NCBI GenBank assembly: GCA_963747835.1
Contig: CAVVGO010000005.1
Coordinates: 3,100,001-3,164,000, forward strand
Direction of reading: 5' to 3'
Origin: JAJPKK01 sp963747835
Lineage (GTDB): Bacteria > Pseudomonadota > Alphaproteobacteria > Rhizobiales > Xanthobacteraceae
Length of the DNA stretch: 64,000 bases
A model generated the notes under the pieces. That model saw only the letters and a program-made list of their open reading frames with translations, was not told the DNA's origin and searched no databases. The position numbers were made by a program, and so were the translations under genes. This document shows, piece by piece, positions 39,232 to 48,513 of this stretch; within the stretch, counting starts at the first letter, position 1, and each line of letters opens with the position of its first letter.

Positions 39232-40140
39232 ATGCAACACAAAAGCGTGCCAATCAGCCGAGGCTTATTTCTTGTTCGCTACGAAGCGGCGCAAGACGTC
39301 TTTAATCCGCCCCGGGCGAGGGTCACGCCCGAACCTGGCAGCGAGCGGTTCCTGATCATTCTTTCCGATCCCAATTCGCTCGATTCGGTCCTTGGCGAAC
39401 CGGGAACCTGTCTTGTGGTTCGGGCAAGCGAACCGGCGCGCCTGCGCGTCGAAGTTATTCCGAGCCGGGAAAATGGCTCGGTAGCGGCGACGATCAAGGT
39501 CGAACCTTTGGGACAGACGACGACGGCCGCGGCGCCTCAGCTACCCCCTCGGCCGCTTGACTTGCACAATTTCGCGGTGCGCGGGCACGTCGCCGGCATC
39601 GGCGACTTATCGGTGCGCGCGGAGGAATGGATCGCCGGTCCGACCGCGCCCTCCCGGATCGAAGGTTTCGCAATCAATTGGCCAAGCAAGCCCGCGGATT
39701 TGGAAATCGCGTATGCGGCGCGGATTGGGGGCCCGAATCCCACAACGACCGCGCTCGGCGGGATGGGGACTTTTGCCGGGACAAAGGGGCGCGCCTTGCC
39801 ACTTGTGGGCGCCGTCTTTGAGTTGTCGGGGCCCGCGGCTACCAACTATCAGTTCATTGTTGAAGGGATTTTTCTCGGCTCTCCGCGGAATTTCCAGAGC
39901 GGAACACGCGTTGTATTGGCCGGTCCCACCGGGCGCGAGCCGCTCGTCGGCCTCCGAGTTGGTCTGGAACAAGCGGCCGCCGTTCCGGTGCCAAAGCCGA
40001 CGCAGCAGTACGCGGTGACCGCGCCACCAACAGAGCATGCGCCCGCAACAGAGCTTGCGTCGTCCAAACCCTCAAGCCGGGTTCGGGTTTTTCGAAGTCC
40101 GGCGCGTCAGCGCGCCGCCGCGATGGAGCCCAAGGGCTGA
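39232..40140 (+). CDS. conserved-looking hypothetical protein of polysaccharide locus
   Basis: 302 residues from ATG 39232 with AAGG six bases upstream; the frame extends to 39163. No signal peptide or transmembrane helix. The N-terminal 100 residues are beta-rich (FLVRYEAAQDVFNPPR, CLVVRASEPARLRVEV). The middle has LSVRAEEWIAGPTAPSRIEG and ANRIGGPN-like segments; the C-terminal 60 residues are proline/alanine-rich and disordered. I do not recognise a named family. Similar proteins, as I recall, occur in rhizobial exopolysaccharide loci. Possibly a carbohydrate-binding or scaffold protein. Confidence 0.6.
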   Translation: MQHKSVPISRGLFLVRYEAAQDVFNPPRARVTPEPGSERFLIILSDPNSLDSVLGEPGTCLVVRASEPARLRVEVIPSRENGSVAATIKVEPLGQTTTAAAPQLPPRPLDLHNFAVRGHVAGIGDLSVRAEEWIAGPTAPSRIEGFAINWPSKPADLEIAYAARIGGPNPTTTALGGMGTFAGTKGRALPLVGAVFELSGPAATNYQFIVEGIFLGSPRNFQSGTRVVLAGPTGREPLVGLRVGLEQAAAVPVPKPTQQYAVTAPPTEHAPATELASSKPSSRVRVFRSPARQRAAAMEPKG

Positions 40141-40184
40141 GATGCGGTGAGACGTCTATGGAGCGCACTCTTGGCGGATTGCGT

Positions 40185-40784
40185 TCAACCTAGCCGGTCA
40201 ACCGATACTCCGGGATCACCTACATCCGGATGACGTCGCTTCCTGACCTCCCGCGCCGGATTGCCCACATAGACTGTCCAAGATTCGAGATCGCTGAACG
40301 CGACTGCGCGCGCCCCGAGTATGGCGCCTTCCCCAACCGAAACACCGGGCCCGATCCAGGCTCCCGCCGCGATCCAGGCACGGGCTCCGATTTCGATCGG
40401 CCTCACAACGAGTTGAAAATTCGGATCGTCGATATCGTGCGAACCGGCCAACAGGTGCGCGTATTGCGATACGACTGCATAAGGCCCAATCTTGATCGGC
40501 GCCATGCAATAGCAGACCGTTTTCCAGCCAAGCATCGAATAATCGCCCATCTCAAGGTTGGGCGGATACCATATCCGCGCACTTGACCAGATCCGAGCGT
40601 GACGCCCGATCCTGGCGCCAAAGATCCGCAACAGCTGCCTGCGCCACGGGTGCATCAGCGGCGGCGTCCAGGCTGCCAACATCATCCACACCAACGCCCA
40701 CACGGCGCGAAACAAAATGTTCGACCACGCAAAGCTTCGCGGCTTTCTCAGTGTGTCGAATTTCCGGCTGTCGAGGATCGACAT
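40185..40784 (-). CDS. WcaF-like colanic-acid-type acyltransferase (left-handed beta-helix)
   Basis: 199 residues from ATG 40784; the frame runs to 40991 but the extra leader is not typical. Hexapeptide repeats are clear (IGRHARIWSSARIWYPPNLEMGD, IGPYAVVSQYAHLLAG), then GSHDIDDPNF and IEIGARAWIAAGAWIGPGVSVGEGA. LDSRKFDTLRKPRSFAWSN and the hydrophobic AVWALVWMMLAAW segment match WcaF-type acetyltransferases. It would O-acetylate a sugar of the polysaccharide. Confidence 0.85.
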   Translation of the reverse strand: MSILDSRKFDTLRKPRSFAWSNILFRAVWALVWMMLAAWTPPLMHPWRRQLLRIFGARIGRHARIWSSARIWYPPNLEMGDYSMLGWKTVCYCMAPIKIGPYAVVSQYAHLLAGSHDIDDPNFQLVVRPIEIGARAWIAAGAWIGPGVSVGEGAILGARAVAFSDLESWTVYVGNPAREVRKRRHPDVGDPGVSVDRLG

Positions 40785-41271
40785 TGCTAAGCTTTTCAAT
40801 GGCCTATGTTGCTGTCCTTCGGACAGGAACGCTGTTGCGCCCCTTAAGATATAGGGCATTGGAACTAGGACTCTGCCCAAAATACCTTGATCCATTGCCA
40901 GTGTGAAAGGCCCACAATAAAGAAGAACCTGAAGCAAGACTCGCGGGATAACGTTCGGGATTTGCATCGTGGAGGTTGCGGCGGAGGTCAATAAAGAGGC
41001 CCGAGGCGTCCTTCAAAGGCAGTCTCCTGATCTTAAGGGGCGATCTTGCGCAGAAGCGGAGTTGACGGTCCTGTTGAAACCGCCGAGTCTGCGCGCGCGT
41101 CTCCGAAAAATGCAGCCGCAGTCAAGCGTGTCCGAGGTCAATAACGTTTCCGCTCATGAGCCCACAAAGCCTCGCTTTCAGTGATCGTCGTGATTTTCCA
41201 TCACGTCGCGTTTGCCGAGCCCGAACTCGACTGCCGGGGCGATCGGTTCATTCAGCCGAAGTGCACAAGGT
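40785..41271. other. divergent intergenic region (487 bp)
   Basis: The acyltransferase frame is open to 40991 and the glycosyltransferase frame from 41212, but neither extension looks coding. No other gene seen. Probable location of the two promoters. Confidence 0.4.
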
Positions 41272-43662
41272 ATGGCGTTTGGTCGTCCGCCGAGCAAACG
41301 CCGGCAAGTCATGACCGCAGAACGAGATCGGGGCCAGCTCCAGCTCCCCCTGCCCCGCCTGCGCTGTATCTTCCGCCGCTCTGGCGAGCGCGTGCTCGAG
41401 GGATTTGTGCTCGATCCTGACGATCTGTCTCGACGCTTCGTCGTCGAGCTTCTGATTGATGGGCACCCCGCCCAAATCGCCCGGGCCGATACCTACGTGC
41501 AGGATCTCGCGAACGATAAAGTCGGTGATGGGCGCTATGGCTTCGGCTTCACAGTGTCGGAACAGTCCATCGGCGATTGCATCGTGTTCGAGGCTCGATT
41601 GGCCAACATCGGAACGAGTATCGGCGCGCCAATCCTCTCCCGCTCCGCGCAGCCCTCCAATGTCGAGCTGTCAGGCCCGGGGGAAGTGCAATGGCTGGGC
41701 GGGCTGCGGTTCAGAGGATGGATCGCCGATACCGTCAACGACAACGCCTTTGTCAATGCCGTCTTGGAGGGCGAAATCGTTGCGACGGCAAGGGTTGCCG
41801 GCTGGTCGCACACCGGAACGACGCGCGCCGTCCGCGCATTCGACTTGAACATGCCGGAGCAATTCGCTGATGGCCGCGTTCATCGGGTCACAATCGAAGC
41901 CCAGGGCGGCCAGGAATTGCCGGGCAGCCCGATTGCGTTTGTAGCGTTTGCTGATGGGCTGGAACAAGCGATCGCGCGTCTCGGCCGGATCGATTCTGAG
42001 AGGCTGCGCGGCGAGCGTTTCGATCGGCTCATTCCGACATCTATGCCGTTCGTCGATTATGACCGGTGGACTGAACGTTTTCCGGTCTCGACATTTCCGA
42101 TCGATCCGTTGCCAATCGCCATCATCCTGGTCGGTGGCGGCGAGGTCGACGCGTCGATTGAGAGCCTCAATAGACAAGTGCATCCTGAATGGTGCGTTGC
42201 TTCGCTGCCGCCCCAAAGCAATCAGGTCGGCTTTGATCCCGGTGCTGCAGTACAATTCCTGGAAGATGACGCTGACGCCTGCGACGTTGTGGTGTTTGCT
42301 CTCGCCGGGACCCGCTTCTCAAGCTCTGCATTAAACCGCATTCTGTATGCGTTTTCCAAGTTTCCTGACGCAAGCGCGGCCTACGGAGACATCGAAATTC
42401 GCGGCGAGGATGGAACGCGCTGGCCGATGGCGTTCACGGCCTTCGACTACGAGCGTATGCTTGAACAAGGCTATTGCGCCTATCTGACGGCATTTCGGCG
42501 CTCGGCCGTGATCGCGGCACTGGGTGAGGGATGTTCGGACCTGTTCCGCCAATTCAACATGCTGTTCGACACGGTTGGCCCAGCCGGGCCGTCGATCATA
42601 CACATCCCAGGAGCGCTCGGTGCGATACCGGCGATTGACGTTTCGTCAGCACAGCGTGCTCTTGGCGGCGCGACCGCTGCCCATTTGCGAAGTCGGGGCA
42701 TCACCGCTCGGGTGACGCCAACACGCGGAGGCATTTTTGCCGCCGTCCAAGTAAGGCGCGTCGCGGGGCCGGCTGAGGTGTCGATCGTCATCCCCACCCG
42801 CAACCGCGTGGAATTGTTGCGCGCTTGCATCGAATCGATCCGCCCAGCGGCGGCACAACTCGGCGCAGAAATCCTGGTGATCGACAATGACACCACGGAT
42901 CCGGACGCGCAGGACTACCTGGCCGAAATCGACGGCCGTCTCGCTACTGTCATCGGTGTCGAGGGTCCATTCAATTATGCGCGGTTGAACAATGTAGCCG
43001 CCGATACCGCCGGCGGCAAAGTTCTCTGCCTACTCAACAACGACGTTGAGGCGCTCGACGACGACTGGCTGGAGGAGATGCTGAGCCGGATCGAGGAGCC
43101 CGAGGTCGGCGCCGTCGGTGCGATGTTGCTGTGGCCGAGCGGAGTGGTGCAGCACGGCGGGGTGGTTCTCGGCTCGAACTTTGCTGCGGCCCATGCGTTC
43201 AATGACCGGATCGAGGACGATCCCGGGTACGGCGACCTGCTGCGCGTAGCCCACGAGACAAGCTGTGTGACGGCCGCTTGCCTACTGGTGCGCCAAGCCG
43301 ATTACGTCCGCGTCGGCGGCATGGACGAACGGCGATTCGCTGTGACTTTCAACGACGTAGACCTATGTTTAAAACTGCGCGCCGCCGGCAAGCGGATCGT
43401 ATTCACGCCCCATGCCCGCCTGCTGCACTTGGAGTTTGCAAGCCGGGGGAGCGACGACGTGCCGGACCGCGCTGGCCGATCCCGGCGCGAACTGGCCAAC
43501 CTCCGCGGCCGCTGGACGGAAAGCCTGATTGCCGATCCATATTATAATCCTATGCTTTCGCTTGACCGCTTTCCGTACACAGCCCTTGCATGGCCGCCGC
43601 GTGCGATGGAGCCACGTATCGTGACGCGGCCTGCTCCGGTCGAGGTCCCGCCCGGAATATGA
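41272..43662 (+). CDS. large glycosyltransferase, family 2 (C-terminal GT2 domain)
   Basis: 796 residues if started at ATG 41272; ATG 41311 or TTG 41212 are alternatives, and no ribosome site is decisive. The N-terminal 230 residues are beta-rich modules (FRRSGERVLEGFVLDPDD, FRGWIADTVNDNAFVNAV) resembling accessory domains of polysaccharide glycosyltransferases. A degenerate GT2-like region follows. A clear GT2 domain lies at about residues 500-760: VSIVIPTRNRVELLRACI, VLCLLNNDVEALDDDWL (DxD-like), GAMLLWPSGVVQHGGVVLG, VTFNDVDLCLKLRAAG. O-antigen rhamnosyltransferase-like enzymes share this pattern. Confidence 0.83.
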   Translation: MAFGRPPSKRRQVMTAERDRGQLQLPLPRLRCIFRRSGERVLEGFVLDPDDLSRRFVVELLIDGHPAQIARADTYVQDLANDKVGDGRYGFGFTVSEQSIGDCIVFEARLANIGTSIGAPILSRSAQPSNVELSGPGEVQWLGGLRFRGWIADTVNDNAFVNAVLEGEIVATARVAGWSHTGTTRAVRAFDLNMPEQFADGRVHRVTIEAQGGQELPGSPIAFVAFADGLEQAIARLGRIDSERLRGERFDRLIPTSMPFVDYDRWTERFPVSTFPIDPLPIAIILVGGGEVDASIESLNRQVHPEWCVASLPPQSNQVGFDPGAAVQFLEDDADACDVVVFALAGTRFSSSALNRILYAFSKFPDASAAYGDIEIRGEDGTRWPMAFTAFDYERMLEQGYCAYLTAFRRSAVIAALGEGCSDLFRQFNMLFDTVGPAGPSIIHIPGALGAIPAIDVSSAQRALGGATAAHLRSRGITARVTPTRGGIFAAVQVRRVAGPAEVSIVIPTRNRVELLRACIESIRPAAAQLGAEILVIDNDTTDPDAQDYLAEIDGRLATVIGVEGPFNYARLNNVAADTAGGKVLCLLNNDVEALDDDWLEEMLSRIEEPEVGAVGAMLLWPSGVVQHGGVVLGSNFAAAHAFNDRIEDDPGYGDLLRVAHETSCVTAACLLVRQADYVRVGGMDERRFAVTFNDVDLCLKLRAAGKRIVFTPHARLLHLEFASRGSDDVPDRAGRSRRELANLRGRWTESLIADPYYNPMLSLDRFPYTALAWPPRAMEPRIVTRPAPVEVPPGI

Positions 43663-43708
43663 CGAGTCCGCAGCAATCGGCCCTGCGCTCGCGTCGCGGC
43701 GTACGACC

Positions 43709-44155
43709 TCATGCGGCGTTGCGGGTGGCCTGTCGCTCGATCCAGGCGTAGGTTTTCTCAAGACCCGATCGCAGGGATTTGGACGGCGCCCAATTGAGTT
43801 TTCCCCTTATCAGGCGGTTGTCGGAGTTGCGCCCGCGCACGCCCTGTGGACCGTCGATGTGGCGCCTTTCGATCCGCTTTCCGGCGATGTCCGCCACCAT
43901 GTCGATGCGCTGATTGATCGTAACCATCTCCTCCGAACCGACGTTCACCGGACCCGGAAACTGGACCGCAAAGGCCGCGTTGTGCCATCCAAACACTCAT
44001 CGACATAGAGGAACGACCGCGTCTGCTGGCCGTCGCCCCACACCTCGATCTCATTGTGATTGTGCGCACGCGCTACCTTGCGGCAAATGGCGGCCGGCGC
44101 TTTTTCGCGACCGCCATCCCGCGTCCCCTCGGGACCGAAGATATTGTGATACGCT
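43709..44155 (-). pseudogene. GDP-mannose 3,5-epimerase-like gene, 5'-truncated and frameshifted
   Basis: The minus strand gives YHNIFGPEGTRDGGREKAP, then HNEIEVWGDGQQTRSFLYVD with CLDGTTRPLRSS. The frame shifts at about 43955 and continues PGPVNVGSEEMVTINQ, RHIDGPQGVRGRNSDN and LEKTYAWI. This is the C-terminal 150 residues of a GDP-mannose 3,5-epimerase-like SDR. The NAD-binding N-terminal half is absent: similarity ends abruptly at about 44155. It marks the junction between the polysaccharide and catabolic halves. Confidence 0.78.
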
Positions 44156-44299
44156 GATTGTTCGGAACACAGGGGGCGATATCAATGGGTCCGCGTCCAG
44201 TCACCGATGAATCCGATGTATTGGTCGACGATCGCCAAAGTAACGGCCTGAAGTCCGGCCACGGGCCGGCTCCCTCCACGGGCCCCGCCGAAGGACGCT

Positions 44300-44851
44300 T
44301 CAAGCGTATCGGGCCACGAACGCGACGTAGCGATCGACGAAGCCCTGCAGGAACTTGCGAATGTCGTCATTGGCGATGTTGCCGTCGGGGTCGATCAAGC
44401 CCGCGGTGAAATGGATGAACACCTCGGGCCGGCCCAGCGTCGGCACGTCGAGATCGGCGAGCATGTTGCGCAGATGGTGCTGCGAAACGATGGTGCCGGC
44501 GGCGCTGCCGGACGCCCCCACGACGGCGGCGGGCTTGCCGGCCCATGCGTTCTTGCCGTGGGGCCGCGATGCCCAATCGAGCACTTTCGCGAGTACGGTC
44601 GGGATCGAGCGGGTATCATCGGGCGTGACAAAGAGGAGGCCGTTCGCCGCTGCGATCTCGGACTTGAGGCGCGCCACCGGCTCCGGCGGGGTCAGATCGA
44701 GATCCTGGTCGTAATCCGGCAGGTCCTCGATCCGCAGCAGCCGGCATTCGAGTTCGTTGGGCATGAGCTTGATGACGGCGCGCGCCAGCATCCGATTGAT
44801 CGAGTCCTCGCGGAAGCTGCCGACCACGACGGCGATCTTGCGGGTGCTCAC
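44300..44851 (-). CDS. NADPH-dependent FMN reductase
   Basis: 183 residues from GTG 44851 with AGGAG seven bases upstream. KIAVVVGSFREDSINRMLA is the flavodoxin-like phosphate loop (GSxRxxSxN), and TPDDTRSIPTVLAKVLDWASRP the signature usually written TPEYN.SIPG.LKNAIDW; here DDT replaces the common EYN. AWAGKPAAVVGASGSAAGT follows. The family reduces FMN or quinones with NAD(P)H. It could supply reduced FMN to the flavin monooxygenases at 56643, 60641 and 63879 (inference). Confidence 0.85.
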   Translation of the reverse strand: MSTRKIAVVVGSFREDSINRMLARAVIKLMPNELECRLLRIEDLPDYDQDLDLTPPEPVARLKSEIAAANGLLFVTPDDTRSIPTVLAKVLDWASRPHGKNAWAGKPAAVVGASGSAAGTIVSQHHLRNMLADLDVPTLGRPEVFIHFTAGLIDPDGNIANDDIRKFLQGFVDRYVAFVARYA

Positions 44852-45366
44852 CAGGTGCTCCTGAACCTGCGACCGGCGGCGTCAGGCGCGCGCCTTCGCT
44901 CTCCCTGGGTTTCCAGGCTCCCTAACGCTTGCGACGGCGCCTCTATCCCCATCCGCCGCATCAGCTGATCCTGATCTTTGTCGTGTTGGAATGGAAGGGC
45001 GACCACCCGGCGTCCTGTTTGGCGGCGCATGGGACCTAAGGTTGGGCGCACAAACAAAATTATCAAGCGTCGCCCGTGGCGACGCCCGCATCAGTAAGGG
45101 ACAGGCTTGGAATTCGTTGAGGAACATCATGTGGTCCGACGATCTAAAATATTCGTTTAGCAAGGCAGCGTTGGCCGATGTCGAAGGCGGCCACCTGACG
45201 AGTTCACCGCAGTATAATGTTCTTCGCGCCCGTCGGCCAGCCAAGTGGCAATTACGGGAACTGCGCATTCGAAAGGTGCGATGTCGACCGGTGCCGGCCG
45301 ATGCTGATCTGACGGCGCAATATTGAGATTCACGGGCGCGCGTGCGCGCCCGTGAACTCGGTCCGA
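44852..45366. other. gene-free stretch (515 bp) upstream of the FMN reductase
   Basis: Contains the promoter side of the FMN reductase and the 3' end of the binding-protein transcript. Frames of up to 128 codons exist on both strands, but none has recognisable content. The only distinct element is the hairpin at 45329-45356. Confidence 0.45.
45329..45356 (-). terminator. terminator-like hairpin after the substrate-binding-protein gene
   Basis: Perfect 12-bp stem TTCACGGGCGCG (45329-45340) with CGCGCCCGTGAA (45345-45356) and a 4-base loop, starting ten bases past the stop of the minus-strand gene. No strong T-run follows. Confidence 0.6.
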
Positions 45367-46353
45367 TTAGGGCTTCGGCAGGAATGAGCGGTCCACGACC
45401 TTGTCGGGGTCGATCTTGTCCAGCGGGAAACCTTGCGCTTTCGCGACCCAGATCCAGCTCTGCTTGACGAGTTCGGGATCGAAGGTGCCGATGCCGTTCT
45501 TCGCGGAGATTTCGTTCTTCACCAGCGGCAGCATTGCCACGATCTCCGCAATGTTCACGTCAGCCGCGGTTTCCGGGGCGACATCATGCAAATCCTTGCC
45601 GGCCTGCTCGGGATTGTCGATGAAGAACTGGATCGATTTCATGAACGCCTTGACGAAATGACGGACCGTCTCGGGCCGCTCCTTGATAATGCGATCCGAT
45701 GCAATGACCGACCAGTTGTATCCGGCGAGGCCGGACTCCGACCAGGGTAGCGTCTGCAATTTGGCGGGTTGCGACAGCTTGGCGTAGAGCGGCACGCTCA
45801 TGATCCACGAGATCACCGCATCGACCTTTCCCGACGCCAGCATGGGCCCAAGCGCATTGTTGTCCGCCATCAGCAGGTTCACCTTGGCGGGATCGATACC
45901 GTTCTCGCGGGCGACCACCGGCCAGACCGGATTGGAGCTTGAGAACGTCGCGGTCGCGATCGTCTTTCCGACCAGATCCTTGATCGAATGGATGCCGCTG
46001 CTTTCCTTGAAGACGATCGAGTCCGGCGCCTTGCTGTAGACCGAAAGCACCGCCTTGATCGGTACCGGTGCATTGGCCGCGGCATTGAAGATCGAATTGA
46101 ACCCGGCGGCCCCGAAGTCGTCGGTCGAGGTCGCCACGCGAGTCACCGCGTCGGCACCGCCGCGCCCGATGTCGATCGTCACGTTGAGGCCTTCTTCCGC
46201 GAAGAAGCCGCGCTTTACGCCGACGTGAACGAAGCCGCAGTAGCCGGTCGGGAACCAGTCGAGGACAAACTTGACATCCTCGACCGCGAAAGACGGCGCG
46301 GACACCGCGAGGAATGCCGCGGTAAGCGTGAGGGTAGCGGCGCGACGGAACAT
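45367..46353 (-). CDS. ABC transporter substrate-binding protein, NMT1/THI5-like
   Basis: 328 residues from ATG 46353 (GGAG upstream); the longer open frame to 46695 is not coding. A signal peptide (MFRRAATLTLTAAFLAVSAP, cut after SFA) is followed by VKFVLDWFPTGYCGFVHVG, the NMT1-type start (usually LDW.PN..H.G). GFFAEEGLNVTI and ASGKVDAVISWIMSVP fit. Such proteins bind pyrimidine precursors, taurine-like sulfonates or aromatic acids. It is divergent from its probable partners, the ATPase and permease at 46836-48449. Confidence 0.88.
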   Translation of the reverse strand: MFRRAATLTLTAAFLAVSAPSFAVEDVKFVLDWFPTGYCGFVHVGVKRGFFAEEGLNVTIDIGRGGADAVTRVATSTDDFGAAGFNSIFNAAANAPVPIKAVLSVYSKAPDSIVFKESSGIHSIKDLVGKTIATATFSSSNPVWPVVARENGIDPAKVNLLMADNNALGPMLASGKVDAVISWIMSVPLYAKLSQPAKLQTLPWSESGLAGYNWSVIASDRIIKERPETVRHFVKAFMKSIQFFIDNPEQAGKDLHDVAPETAADVNIAEIVAMLPLVKNEISAKNGIGTFDPELVKQSWIWVAKAQGFPLDKIDPDKVVDRSFLPKP

Positions 46354-46835
46354 CTTGCTCTCCGATTGTTGAAGTGACGGAATGGATAGGCCGAAACGTC
46401 GCCTCATCCGGCGAAGCGACGGTTCGCGGTTGATGGTGCTCCCAGGGGTCGCCCCGAGCAGGTTGATCCCCCGGGGGGGGGGTGGCTCCCACTCAGCTGG
46501 CTCCCAGCGGCGAGGCTCCCTGCCGGCTCCTCTACTCGCAGCGTGCCTGGCGCATCGCGCCCGCCCGAAACCAACTGCGAACCTCGCTGAACCCATTGGT
46601 CCGCTATCACCATATGACTGTGCGGTAAGCACGCGAAACTCAATTCGATTGGACGAAGGTTCCGTTTTTTTGATCCAGGTGGAACGGGTTTGCATGCGGC
46701 AACTTCAGAATTTCTGAATCGCTCGCGAGCGGAATTGCATTGCTGGATGTGGCATGTGCTCATTAAAATGAGGGCCGTGGAGCGAACTTCAAGCAATCTG
46801 GAGTTGTCGCGATTGCATGACGAGAGCGCATCGCC
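46354..46835. promoter_or_regulatory. divergent control region with G10 tract and 15-bp-phased GGCTCCC repeats
   Basis: The 482-bp gap separates the binding-protein gene (minus) from the ATPase gene (plus). It has C5G10 at 46468-46482, then GGCTCCC at 46484, 46499 and 46514 (exactly 15 bp apart) and GGCTCC at 46525. Both divergent promoters must lie here. The phased repeats are operator candidates but no regulator can be assigned. Confidence 0.4.
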
Positions 46836-47684
46836 TTGATCCCCGTCGATCCCGAAGCGGCCGCGCGATCATCCACATTTTCCGAGTCCCGCGCGGCCAG
46901 GATCGGCCTGCCGTCGCCAGTCATCGTCCTTTCGAACGTCGGCCAGACCTTCGTATCGAGCGACGGCAGCAGCGTGTCCGCGCTTGAAGACATCTGCCTT
47001 TCCATCTATCGCCACGAGTTCGTCAGCATCATCGGGCCATCCGGGTGCGGCAAGTCGACCATATTGAGCCTGATTTCCGGGTTGCTACCGCCGACCGCAG
47101 GCGACATTTCGATATTCGGCATGAAGGTGACGCAGCCGCGCGACGACATCGGCATCGTCTTTCAGGGACCGACGCTGCTGCCTTGGCTCACGGTTCTCGA
47201 CAACGTCACGTTCCCGATCCGTCACAAGACGGGGCGCGTCGATGCCCAGTCCAAAGAGCGTGCGCGGCAACTGCTCGACATGGTGGGGCTGTCCGAATTT
47301 GCCCGCAAGCGCCCGCAGGAATTGTCCGGCGGCATGCAGCAGCGCGTGGCAATTGCGCGATCGCTTCTGCAGGATCCCGATATCCTGCTGATGGACGAGC
47401 CGTTCTCGGCGCTCGACGCGCTTACCCGCGACGAGATGTCGTTGGAGCTGCTGCGCATCCTCAAACAACGCCCGAAGACCGTGGTGTTCGTCACGCATTC
47501 GATCCCGGAGGCGCTGCTGCTGTCGGACCGCATTGTCATGATGACGGAGCGCCCCGGCCGGACGCGAGAGATCATCGATATTCCGCTGCCATGGCCGCGC
47601 GGATTGGAGACCATGGTCAATCCGCTGTTCAACGAAATGGCCTACGGCATACGCCAGAAGCTGTTCACCAGGAAGGCGGACTGA
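46836..47684 (+). CDS. ABC transporter ATP-binding protein (nitrate/sulfonate/taurine type)
   Basis: 282 residues from TTG 46836 (start uncertain; no better in-frame candidate upstream of VIVLSNVGQTF). Walker A GPSGCGKST, Q-loop VFQGPTLLPW, signature LSGGMQQR, Walker B ILLMDEPFSALD and H-loop VTHSIPEALLLSDRI are all intact. It powers uptake with the permease that follows immediately. Confidence 0.9.
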   Translation: MIPVDPEAAARSSTFSESRAARIGLPSPVIVLSNVGQTFVSSDGSSVSALEDICLSIYRHEFVSIIGPSGCGKSTILSLISGLLPPTAGDISIFGMKVTQPRDDIGIVFQGPTLLPWLTVLDNVTFPIRHKTGRVDAQSKERARQLLDMVGLSEFARKRPQELSGGMQQRVAIARSLLQDPDILLMDEPFSALDALTRDEMSLELLRILKQRPKTVVFVTHSIPEALLLSDRIVMMTERPGRTREIIDIPLPWPRGLETMVNPLFNEMAYGIRQKLFTRKAD

Positions 47685-48449
47685 ATGTTGCGTCTTGCCG
47701 ATCGTTTTGCGCCGAGCCTCGCGCTCATTCTTGTCGTGGCCATTTGGGAACTCGCATGCCGGTTCCTGAACGTGCCGGCTTACCTGCTGCCGAGCCCCAG
47801 CCAGATCGTGATGGCCGTGGGCGACGTGTCGGCGACGACATGGCTCGAGAACATCTGGGCGACATTGCGGGTCGTCCTGATGGGCTTTGCAATATCGTTC
47901 GCCATCAGCATCCCGCTCGCCATCATGATCGTGAAGTCGCGGCTGCTGCTGCGGACGGTATCGCCGCTTCTGGTCATCATCCAATCGACGCCGATCGTCG
48001 CCGTTGCGCCGATCATCGTCGTGACTCTGGGGGCGGGCACGCTGCCACGCGTGGTAATCACCTGCATGATCACCTTCTTTCCGCTGGTGGTATCGACCAC
48101 GACCGGGCTGCGGGCGACGCCCGACGAACTCATCCGCCTGTCGCGGTCGCTGCAGGCGCCGATTTCACGTCAGTTCCTGCAGATCAGGCTGCCCTACGCG
48201 GTCCCATACATTCTAAGTGGTGCGAAGGTTGCCGTAACCCTCGCGGTGATCGGCGCGGTGGTGGCCGAGTTCGTCGCCGCAAACCAGGGTCTCGGCTACA
48301 TGATCCTCTATGCCACTTCGTTGTTCAAGCTGCCGCAGGCCTTCGTCGCCTTGCTGATCCTGCTGTGCATCTCGCTCGGGCTTTACCATGTGGTGCTGGC
48401 GATCGAACGGAGGTTCTTCTGGTGGAGCATTCCGCAAAGCGCGCGATGA
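47685..48449 (+). CDS. ABC transporter permease (SsuC/TauC-like)
   Basis: 254 residues; the ATG directly follows the ATPase stop, with AGGAAGG upstream. About six transmembrane helices, and the EAA-loop region RSLQAPISRQFLQIRLPYAVPYILSG typical of this importer family. QSTPIVAVAPIIVVTLGAG is a conserved membrane segment. It forms an importer with the neighbouring ATPase and the binding protein at 45367. Confidence 0.9.
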   Translation: MLRLADRFAPSLALILVVAIWELACRFLNVPAYLLPSPSQIVMAVGDVSATTWLENIWATLRVVLMGFAISFAISIPLAIMIVKSRLLLRTVSPLLVIIQSTPIVAVAPIIVVTLGAGTLPRVVITCMITFFPLVVSTTTGLRATPDELIRLSRSLQAPISRQFLQIRLPYAVPYILSGAKVAVTLAVIGAVVAEFVAANQGLGYMILYATSLFKLPQAFVALLILLCISLGLYHVVLAIERRFFWWSIPQSAR

Positions 48450-48513
48450 GGTGCGGGCGGCCGGATCGCTGGCCCCGGAGGAAGCCCGTTCGTCGGAGGT
48501 CCGTTCGTCGGAG

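Noticed and set aside
40785..40991. N-terminal extension of the WcaF-like acyltransferase
   Set aside because: The open frame continues, but family members begin near the LDSRKFDT segment and the leader has no conserved features.
44991..45326. 111-codon plus frame in the gap upstream of the FMN reductase
   Set aside because: No motif, weak start, and a competing antisense frame of similar quality.
45584..46492. 302-codon minus frame over the binding-protein gene
   Set aside because: Arg/Gly-rich shadow of the NMT1-like protein, which has a signal peptide and family motifs in the other frame.
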